Source of the DNA: DATBDM01 sp036269915
GTDB lineage: Bacteria > Actinomycetota > Thermoleophilia > Solirubrobacterales > Solirubrobacteraceae
DNA: 23,104 bases
Assembly: GCA_036269915.1 (NCBI GenBank)
Contig: DATBDM010000043.1
Location: forward strand, 1 to 23,104
Direction of reading: 5' to 3'
Shown piece after piece: positions 6,081 through 11,769 of the stretch. The notes beneath the pieces are model-generated. The model saw only the letters and a list, made by a program, of their open reading frames with translations. It was not told the DNA's origin and did not search any database. How positions within the stretch are numbered: position 1 is the stretch's first letter; each line of letters begins with the position of its first letter. A program made the translations under genes and the position numbers.

Positions 6081-7385
6081 GCGGATATGGACGACCCTCG
6101 CCTCGGCACGGTCATCGCCGGGTACCGGATCGAGGAGCGGATCGGGCGCGGCGGCATGGGCGTGGTCTACCGGGCCGAGCACCTGAACCTGCGGCGGCGC
6201 GCCGCGGTGAAGATCATCGCGCCCGACCTCGCGGAGTCCGAGGGCTTCCGCGAGCGCTTCACTCGCGAGGCGCGGATCGCGGCCGCCCTGCAGCACCCGA
6301 ACATCGTCACCGTCTACGACGCGGGCGAGGTCGACGGCCTGCTCTACCTGGCGATGCAGTACATCGAGGGCTCTGATCTCGCCGCGATGCTGCGCGACGA
6401 CGGACGCCTGCGGCCCTACCGCGCGATCGACGTCTGCCGCCAGGTCGCCTCGGCGCTCGACGCCGCCCATGCGATGGGCCTGATCCACCGCGACGTCAAG
6501 CCCGCCAACGTGCTGATCGAGGGCCGGACGGCGTTCCTGACCGACTTCGGGCTGACCAAGCGCCTGGAGGGCGAGGCGACGCAGCTGACCCGCGCCGGCG
6601 ACGTCGTGGGGACCATCCATTACGTCGCGCCGGAGCAGATCGAGGGCACCGCGGTGAGCGCGCGTACCGACGTCTACTCGCTCGGCTGCCTGCTCTACCA
6701 CTGCCTCACCGGCCAGGTCCCCTTCGCCCGCGACACCGACGTCGCCGTGATCTACGCGCACCTCTCCGAGCCGCCGCCGAAGGTCTCGAGCCTGCGCCCC
6801 GAGCTGGCCGAGGGCCTCGACGGCGTGATCGCCAAGGCGCTCGACAAGTCGCCCGATCGCCGTTTCTCCTCCTGCCGCGACCTGATGTCCGCCGCCCGCG
6901 GGGTGATCGACGCCGCCGGCCCGCTCGCCGACACCTCGCCTCCCCGGCGCGAGACGACGACGGGCGGCGTGCCGCTGGGCCAGCACGTGGAGGGGATGCG
7001 CGATGCCGCCGCCGCCGCGCGCCGGCCGCGGGTGCTGCTCGCCGGCCTGGACGCCGGCACCCGCGCCGTCGCCCGCGTGGCGCTGGGCTCGAAGGTCGAC
7101 GTGCTCGAGGCGCCCGACGCCGAGGCGCTCGAGCGCGCCCGCGAGGAGCGGCCCGATCTGGTGCTCGTCCCGTGGCGGACCCGCGACACCGGCGCGCTGG
7201 TGAGCGCGCTGGGCGAGGACGCGATGACCCGCGACGCGAAGGTGCTGCTGCTCGTCGACGACGCGGCGAGCTCGCGCGAGGTCGCTGCCGCCGGCGCCGA
7301 CGAGCGGCTCGCGGCGCCGTTCTCCCCGCTGCAGCTGCAGGTCAAGCTGCGCAAGCTGCTCGGGGCCGACGTCATCGGCGCGTGA
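6078..7385 (+). CDS. Cytosolic Ser/Thr protein kinase with C-terminal pseudoreceiver
   Basis: 435-aa Hanks-type kinase. Its core is complete: glycine loop IGRGGMGVV (22-30), Lys45 in AAVK, helix-C Glu64, HRDVKPAN (His137-Asn144, catalytic Asp139), DFG 156-158, GTIHYVAPE with APE at 184-186, and the DVYSLGCLLY helix. It is active by motif. Unlike PknB it has no transmembrane helix or PASTA repeats, so it should be cytosolic. After a Ser/Thr-rich linker (280-312), residues 317-430 show a receiver-like fold (RPRVLLAGLD..., RPDLVLVP, AKVLLLVDD, LAAPFSPLQL). The phospho-Asp position is Pro365 and the conserved Lys before Pro is Ala413. ATG at 6078 or 6087 are both possible. The stop overlaps the mobA GTG by 4 nt. 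Confidence 0.93.
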   Translation: MADMDDPRLGTVIAGYRIEERIGRGGMGVVYRAEHLNLRRRAAVKIIAPDLAESEGFRERFTREARIAAALQHPNIVTVYDAGEVDGLLYLAMQYIEGSDLAAMLRDDGRLRPYRAIDVCRQVASALDAAHAMGLIHRDVKPANVLIEGRTAFLTDFGLTKRLEGEATQLTRAGDVVGTIHYVAPEQIEGTAVSARTDVYSLGCLLYHCLTGQVPFARDTDVAVIYAHLSEPPPKVSSLRPELAEGLDGVIAKALDKSPDRRFSSCRDLMSAARGVIDAAGPLADTSPPRRETTTGGVPLGQHVEGMRDAAAAARRPRVLLAGLDAGTRAVARVALGSKVDVLEAPDAEALERAREERPDLVLVPWRTRDTGALVSALGEDAMTRDAKVLLLVDDAASSREVAAAGADERLAAPFSPLQLQVKLRKLLGADVIGA

Positions 7386-7945
7386 GCCCGACGGCGCTCG
7401 TCGCCGTCCTCGCCGGCGGCGCGTCGCGGCGCATGGGCGCCGCCAAGCCGCTGGCCCCGCTTGGCGGGCGACCGCTGATCGCCTGGCCGCTCGCCGCCGC
7501 GGCCGCCGCGGGACTGCGCGCGGTGGTCGTGGCCAAGTCCACGACGCCGCTGCCGCCGGTCGACGTCGAGGTCTGGCTCGAGCCCGACACGCCGCAGCAC
7601 CCGCTGACCGGGCTGGTCTGCGCGCTGGAACGCTGCGGCGGCGCGGTCGTGGCGGTCGGGTGCGACCAGCCATGGCTCACGCCGGATCTGCTCGCCCGCC
7701 TGGCCGCGGCAGCCGGGTGCGCGGCGCCGCTCGTGGGCGACACGTTCGAGCCGTTCCCCGCACGCTATCCGCCGGCGGCGCTTGACGCGCTGCGCGCCGG
7801 GCGCGACGCGCAGGCGCCCGTGCGGCGGGTGCTGGCCGAGCTCGGGCCCGAGCCGGTCGCGCTCGAGGACCCGCGGCTCGTGGCGGGGGTCAACACGCCC
7901 GAGGCGCTCGCCGCGGCGGAGCGGTCGCTAGGGTCGCGACGATGA
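7382..7945 (+). CDS. mobA: Molybdenum cofactor guanylyltransferase-like NTP transferase (MobA family)
   Basis: 187-aa nucleotidyltransferase of the MobA branch, which attaches GMP to molybdopterin to make the bis-MGD cofactor used by many molybdoenzymes. It carries the nucleotide-binding signature LAGGASRRMGAAK (10-22), a CD-P motif (Cys94-Asp95, metal and nucleotide binding) in VAVGCDQPWLTPDLL, and the C-terminal substrate loop ending VNTPEAL typical of the family. GTG at 7382 overlaps the kinase stop (GTGA), indicating translational coupling. The next gene encodes a DUF6457 protein, a small domain often adjacent or fused to MobA in actinobacteria, which strengthens the call. MocA (CTP-using) is the main alternative. 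No molybdoenzyme is in the window. Confidence 0.85.
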   Translation: MSPTALVAVLAGGASRRMGAAKPLAPLGGRPLIAWPLAAAAAAGLRAVVVAKSTTPLPPVDVEVWLEPDTPQHPLTGLVCALERCGGAVVAVGCDQPWLTPDLLARLAAAAGCAAPLVGDTFEPFPARYPPAALDALRAGRDAQAPVRRVLAELGPEPVALEDPRLVAGVNTPEALAAAERSLGSRR

Positions 7946-8154
7946 CCGCCGAGGACTGGATCGCCGACTTCGCCGCAACGCTCGGGCGCCCCGCGCCCAC
8001 CGCCGAGGAGATGGACGCGATCCTCCGGCTCGCGTCGGTCGCGGCGCATGCATCCGAGCGCCGCGCGGCGCCGATCGCGTGCTGGCTCGCCGCCAGCGCG
8101 GGGCGGCCGCTGGACGAGGCGCTCGCCGCGGCCGAGGCGCTCGCGCGCGGCTGA
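7942..8154 (+). CDS. DUF6457-like small protein linked to MobA
   Basis: 70-aa, probably all-helical protein: TAEDWIADFAATLGRP, then a helix EEMDAILRLASVAAHASERR, then APIACWLAASAGRP and a final helix. This follows the DUF6457 layout (Trp near the start, a central ARxVAH-like segment, then a small-residue-rich helix), a family commonly found beside or fused to MobA and annotated as a molybdopterin-guanine dinucleotide biosynthesis partner. Its biochemical role is not known. ATG at 7942 overlaps the mobA stop by 4 nt. A TAGGGT hexamer lies 7 nt before it, so an internal leaderless promoter is also possible. Its TGA overlaps the next gene's ATG (TGATG). Confidence 0.7.
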   Translation: MTAEDWIADFAATLGRPAPTAEEMDAILRLASVAAHASERRAAPIACWLAASAGRPLDEALAAAEALARG

Positions 8155-9227
8155 TGGCCGACGTCGCGATCGTCGGCGGCGGGGTGCTCGGTTGCGCGCT
8201 CGCGGCGTTCCTCGCCGAGGCCGGCGCGTCGGTGCGCCTGCACGAGCGCGACGTGCTCGGCGCGGGCGCGTCGGGCCGCAACTCGGGTGTCCTCGAGCAT
8301 CCGTTCGACGACGCCCTCGAGCCGCTCTACGCCCGCTCGCTCGAGCACTACGGCGCGCTCGGGGGCTTCGAGCTCCCGGCCGAGCCGGTGGGCTGCCTGG
8401 TGCTCGGCGAGGACCCGGCGCCGCTGCGGGCCCAGCTCGGCGCGCTCGCCCCGCGCTACAGCTCCCTGCGCTTCGACTGGCTCGACCCCGACGACCTCGT
8501 CCGCGAGGAGCCGGGCGTGGCGGGAGACCTGCACGCGTTCCGGATCGCGACCGGACGGCCCGTCCCGCCCGCGGGCGCGGTGCGCGCCTTCGCGGCGCGC
8601 GCCCGCGCGGCCGGCGCGGAGCTGCTCGAGGGCTCCTGCGCGCGGCTCGCCCGCGACGGCGACCGCGTCACCGGCGTCGAGACGGCGGACGGGTTCGAAC
8701 CGGCGGGCGCGGTCGTGATCGCGGCCGGCCCGTGGTCGGGCGAGCTCGGCCTGGCGCTCCCCGTGACGCCGCTGTGGGGCGTCGTCGCGCAGGTGCGCCT
8801 GGCGGATCCGCCCCGGCACGTCCTCGAGGAGGCGGGCACGAAGTCGCTCGTCTCCTCCGAGCCGCCGGACCCGCGGGTGTTCTCGCTGATCACGCTCGAC
8901 GGCACGTCCTCGCTCGGCTCCTCGTTCGACGCGCTGGAGCCGGATCCGGGGGCCGTCGCCATCGACCTGCGCGCCCGCGGCGCCCGCTTCGTCCCCGCGC
9001 TCGCCGACGTGGAGCTCGACCGGCTGCGGCGCTGCGCACGCCCGCTCTCACCCGACGGACGGCCGCTGCTCGGGCCCGTCGCGGGCATCGAGGGGCTGCA
9101 CGTCGCGAGCGGCCATGGCCCCTGGGGCGTGACGCTCGGCCCGGCTTCGGCGGAGCTCGTCGCGGCCGCGGTGCTCGACCCCGCGGCCGTCATCGCGGCA
9201 GAGCTGAACGTCGCGCGCGTGCTCTAA
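8154..9227 (+). CDS. FAD-dependent oxidoreductase, DAO/glycine oxidase family
   Basis: 357-aa flavoenzyme. The N-terminal Rossmann motif VAIVGGGVLGCALAAFL (GxGxxG at 8-13) with Glu31 ending the second strand binds FAD, and GAGASGRNSG follows as in D-amino-acid-dehydrogenase and glycine-oxidase relatives. The C terminus has the usual FAD-closing segment RPLSPDGRPLLGPVAG...HVASGHGPWGVTLGPAS. The middle (about residues 85-270) is the variable substrate domain; the substrate cannot be told from sequence (amino acid, sarcosine, glycerol-3-phosphate or 2-hydroxyglutarate type). ATG at 8154 shares its A with the previous TGA. It is likely in one transcript with the kinase, mobA and DUF6457 genes; a functional link to molybdenum cofactor is not evident. 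Confidence 0.88.
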   Translation: MADVAIVGGGVLGCALAAFLAEAGASVRLHERDVLGAGASGRNSGVLEHPFDDALEPLYARSLEHYGALGGFELPAEPVGCLVLGEDPAPLRAQLGALAPRYSSLRFDWLDPDDLVREEPGVAGDLHAFRIATGRPVPPAGAVRAFAARARAAGAELLEGSCARLARDGDRVTGVETADGFEPAGAVVIAAGPWSGELGLALPVTPLWGVVAQVRLADPPRHVLEEAGTKSLVSSEPPDPRVFSLITLDGTSSLGSSFDALEPDPGAVAIDLRARGARFVPALADVELDRLRRCARPLSPDGRPLLGPVAGIEGLHVASGHGPWGVTLGPASAELVAAAVLDPAAVIAAELNVARVL

Positions 9228-9230
9228 CGT
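9225..9230 (+). promoter_or_regulatory. Possible -10 box for ABC transporter operon
   Basis: TAACGT fits TAnnnT, ends 8 nt before the ATG at 9239, and includes the stop codon of the flavoenzyme gene. No Shine-Dalgarno is visible before that ATG, so a leaderless transcript is plausible. Confidence 0.35.
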
Positions 9231-9238
9231 CCGGCGCG

Positions 9239-10159
9239 ATGGCGGGCGAGGCGGCGATCACGGTTGACGGGCTGACGAAGCGCTACGGCGCACAGGCCGC
9301 GGTCGACGACCTGTCCTTCGAGGTCCGCTCGGGCGCCGTCACCGGCTTCCTCGGCCCCAACGGGGCGGGCAAGACCACGACGCTGCGGATGGTCCTCGGG
9401 CTCGCGCGCCCGAGCGCCGGGCGTGCGCTGATCTTCGGGCAGCCCTACGAGTCGCTGCCCGATCCGGCGCACACGGTCGGCGCCTCGCTGGAGGTCTCGG
9501 GCTTTCACCCGGGCCGCTCGGGACGCGACCACCTGCGCTCGCTGGCGGTGATGGCGAAGCTGCCGCGCAGCCGCGTCGAGGAGGTGCTCGACATCGTCGA
9601 GCTGCGCAGCGCCGCCGGGCGGCGCGCGGGCAAGTACTCGATGGGCATGCGCCAGCGGCTCGCGCTCGCGGCGACGCTGCTCGGCGACCCGAGCGTGCTC
9701 GTGCTCGACGAGCCGGCGAACGGCCTCGACCCGCAGGGGATTCGCTGGTTGCGCGACTTCCTGCGCTCGAAGGCCGGCGAGGGCCGCACGGTCCTGGTCT
9801 CCAGCCACGTCCTCTCCGAGGTCGCGCAGACCGTCGACGACGTCGTCGTGATCTCGCGCGGGCGCCTGTCCTACCAGGGCTCGATCGGCGACTTCACGCG
9901 CCGCGCCGGGGGCGACCTCACCCGCGTCCGCGCCGCCGGCGTCGAGCGGCTGCGACCGGCCCTCGAGGCCGCGGGTGCGACGCTGCGCGAGGGCGGCGAC
10001 CACGGCGCGCTGCTCGTCGCCGACCTCGATGCGCCGGCGATCGGCGAGATCGCGCTGCGCGAGGGCGTCGCGCTCCAGGAGCTGACCGCCCACGGCGCCT
10101 CGCTAGAGGACGTCTTCCTCGAGCTGACCGCCGATCCGGTGGAGGTGGCCCAACCATGA
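9239..10159 (+). CDS. ABC transporter ATP-binding protein (ABC-2 / drug-export type)
   Basis: 306-aa ATPase subunit. Walker A GPNGAGKT is at 39-46 (Lys45), Q-loop region around GASLEVSGFHPGRSG (82-96), signature YSMGMRQRLALA (133-144), Walker B VLVLDEP (153-159) with catalytic Glu158, D-loop NGLDPQG, and switch His190 in VSSH. The C-terminal 90 residues form the small accessory domain usual in the CcmA/DrrA/YbhF-type ATPases. The following gene encodes its membrane subunit, overlapped ATGA. It probably powers export of a lipid, antibiotic or peptide; the cargo is unknown. The ATG at 9239 is preceded by TAACGT 8 nt upstream and no Shine-Dalgarno. Confidence 0.94.
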   Translation: MAGEAAITVDGLTKRYGAQAAVDDLSFEVRSGAVTGFLGPNGAGKTTTLRMVLGLARPSAGRALIFGQPYESLPDPAHTVGASLEVSGFHPGRSGRDHLRSLAVMAKLPRSRVEEVLDIVELRSAAGRRAGKYSMGMRQRLALAATLLGDPSVLVLDEPANGLDPQGIRWLRDFLRSKAGEGRTVLVSSHVLSEVAQTVDDVVVISRGRLSYQGSIGDFTRRAGGDLTRVRAAGVERLRPALEAAGATLREGGDHGALLVADLDAPAIGEIALREGVALQELTAHGASLEDVFLELTADPVEVAQP

Positions 10160-10878
10160 CCGCGCGGATCCACGGCGAGCTGATCAAGCTGCGCACGACG
10201 CGGACCGCGCTGGGCTTCGCGGGAGCGGGGCTGCTGCTCGTGCTTGCCACGGTGCTGATCGGCTCCCTCGCCGGACACCCGAGCACGCTGCAGGAGAAGC
10301 GCGGCGTGATCAACTTCGGCAACGTCCTCTCGGCGGTGCTGCTGCTGTTCGGCGTCGTCGGCGCGGCGGCCGAGTATCGCCACCGCACGCTCGCCCCCGC
10401 GCTGCTGATCGCGCCCAACCGCGGCAAGCTGACCTTCGCGCGGATGCTCGCCTACGCGGTCGCCGCGCTCGGCATCGGCGTGCTGATGCTGATCGTCGCC
10501 TTCGCGATCGGCATCCCGCTGCTCTCGGGCGAGAATGGCCCCGACCTGGTCGGCAGCGACTACGCCCGCGCGGCCGCCGGCGGCCTGCTCGCCTGCGTCC
10601 TGGCCGCGATCCTCGGCGTCGGCGTCGGCGTGCTCGTGCGCAACCAGGTCGCCGCCGTCGTCGGATCGCTGTGCTGGTTCTTCATCGTCGAGCCGCTGAT
10701 CCCGCTGCTCTCCGACGACGCGTCGAAGTTCACGATCGGCGCGACGGCCGGCAACCTCGGCGGCCAGACGACCGACAACGCCCTCGCCTTCCTCCCGGAC
10801 CTGCTCGTGCTCACGGGCTGGGCCGCGCTCTTCCTCGTCGCCGGGATCCTCGTGGACCGGCGGCGGGATGTGACGTAG
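10156..10878 (+). CDS. ABC-2 type transporter permease
   Basis: 240-aa integral membrane protein partnering the ATPase upstream, whose stop it overlaps by 4 nt. The N-terminal amphipathic segment ARIHGELIKLRTTR is typical of ABC-2 permeases. It is followed by about six hydrophobic spans: residues near 18-38, 52-70, 94-118, 136-158, 164-184 and 215-233. A conserved-looking EYRHRTLAPALLIAPNR segment sits between spans 2 and 3, as in the natA/ABC-2 families where the cytosolic loop contacts the ATPase. It ends with a basic tail. The dimer of this protein with two ATPases would form the exporter. No dedicated substrate gene is nearby, so cargo is unassigned. Confidence 0.9.
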   Translation: MTARIHGELIKLRTTRTALGFAGAGLLLVLATVLIGSLAGHPSTLQEKRGVINFGNVLSAVLLLFGVVGAAAEYRHRTLAPALLIAPNRGKLTFARMLAYAVAALGIGVLMLIVAFAIGIPLLSGENGPDLVGSDYARAAAGGLLACVLAAILGVGVGVLVRNQVAAVVGSLCWFFIVEPLIPLLSDDASKFTIGATAGNLGGQTTDNALAFLPDLLVLTGWAALFLVAGILVDRRRDVT

Positions 10879-10884
10879 CCGCCC

Positions 10885-10896
10885 GGCAGCGCTGCC
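10885..10896. repeat. 12-bp perfect palindrome just after the permease stop
   Basis: GGCAGCGCTGCC is its own reverse complement and starts 6 bp past the permease stop codon. As RNA it could form a 4-bp stem with a GCGC loop. It may belong to the same termination region as the larger inverted repeat beyond it; alone it could be chance. Confidence 0.4.
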
Positions 10897-10897
10897 C

Positions 10898-11017
10898 AAC
10901 GTCAACTTCGGCTGGCGACGCGCGCCGAGTTTGCCCCCTATGTGGAGGCAAACTCGGCGCGCGATCGCCGCCACGCCGCTTGGCCTGCCACCTCCCCATG
11001 CAGCGGGGGTTGACGTT
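10898..11017. repeat. Nested long inverted repeat in convergent gap; likely bidirectional terminator
   Basis: The core is a perfect 17-bp inverted repeat: CGCGCGCCGAGTTTGCC at 10919-10935 and its complement at 10947-10963, around an 11-nt loop. With a single bulged A (10964) the stem continues 5 bp more (10914-10918 with 10965-10969), giving 22 pairs. An outer 9-bp pair, AACGTCAAC at 10898-10906 and GTTGACGTT at 11009-11017, frames it. It lies between convergent genes ending at 10878 and 11025, so terminating both transcripts is the simplest role. There is no T tract. The stem contains an AT-richer AGTTTG block, unusual here, so a dispersed palindromic repeat family is an alternative. Confidence 0.6.
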
Positions 11018-11024
11018 CGCCGCG

Positions 11025-11750
11025 CTAGGAGGACGTCGAGGGCGACGAGATGATCGCGCCCGGGTCGTGCGGGACGACGCGGACGACGCGGCGGTCCTTG
11101 CCCGCGCCGTAGACGTGGTAGTCGACGCCGTCCTTCGTCACCGACACGAACGCCTTGCCGCGGTTGTGGTTGAGGCTGGTGTTGACGAACATGCCGTCGC
11201 GCGAGCCGCCCTGGATCAGGGCGTAGTGGTGGCCCGGCACGGGCGTCATCGTCTCGCCGTCGCGCAGCTTGATCGGCGCCGGCGGGTTGCCCGGGTCGCG
11301 CGGGGGGCTGACGCGGACGATCAGCTTGTCCTTGCCGGAGCCGTAGACGTGCAGCTCCCTGCCGTCCTTGGTGACGATCTCGAACGCCTTGCCGCGGCGG
11401 GGGTTGCTGCTCGTGTTGACGAACATGCCGTCGCGCTTGCCGCCGTGGATCTCGCCGTACTTGTGACCGTCGACCGCGGTCATCGTCTCGCCCGTGCGCA
11501 GCGCGATCGCGGCGGGCGTCGCCGGCGCGCTGGCGGTGGTGTCGACGGCCCCGGTCCCGGTGGAGACGGTCGGTGCCGAGCTCGGGGAGGGAACCGAGGA
11601 CGCGTGCGCGAGCAGCGCGTCGAAGCTCCGCTCGCTCTTGGTGGCGGCGTGCGCGGAAGCCGCCGCGGCAGCGGAGGACGCGGCTGCGGCCGCGGATTCG
11701 CGGGCAGCCGTGAGCTCGCCGGTGGGGGACGAACGGAGATGCATCGGCAC
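11025..11750 (-). CDS. Unrecognised protein with two tandem ~78-aa repeats
   Basis: 241-aa protein I cannot assign to a family. Residues 1-80 are low complexity, rich in Ala/Ser/Thr with a helical Ala run; no Sec signal peptide is seen. Then two homologous units follow, about 82-149 and 160-226. Each starts I-x-L-R-x-GETMT, has a Gly-His-x-Tyr segment, then x-GG-x-RDGMFVNTS, N-x2-RGKAF, VTKDG, x-HVYG-x-GKD and a VVRV-like strand, followed by PxDPG. The alternating polar/hydrophobic strands suggest two small beta domains. GTG at 11750 or ATG at 11744 are both possible, neither with a Shine-Dalgarno. It starts 19 nt after the stop of the giant repeat gene on the same strand, so the two are probably co-expressed. 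Function unknown; surface binding is a guess. Confidence 0.75.
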   Translation of the reverse strand: MPMHLRSSPTGELTAARESAAAAASSAAAAASAHAATKSERSFDALLAHASSVPSPSSAPTVSTGTGAVDTTASAPATPAAIALRTGETMTAVDGHKYGEIHGGKRDGMFVNTSSNPRRGKAFEIVTKDGRELHVYGSGKDKLIVRVSPPRDPGNPPAPIKLRDGETMTPVPGHHYALIQGGSRDGMFVNTSLNHNRGKAFVSVTKDGVDYHVYGAGKDRRVVRVVPHDPGAIISSPSTSS

Positions 11751-11769
11751 CCGGGTGATCGGCCGCGGG

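Noticed and set aside
6066..7673. Long N-terminal extension of the HD-GYP frame through the kinase gene
   Set aside because: Antisense to an intact kinase and mobA with all catalytic motifs. The receiver-like fold starts right after the ATG at 6065.
7890..8819. 309-aa minus-strand frame across DUF6457 and flavoenzyme genes
   Set aside because: Antisense shadow of two genes with recognisable motifs and overlapped stops and starts.
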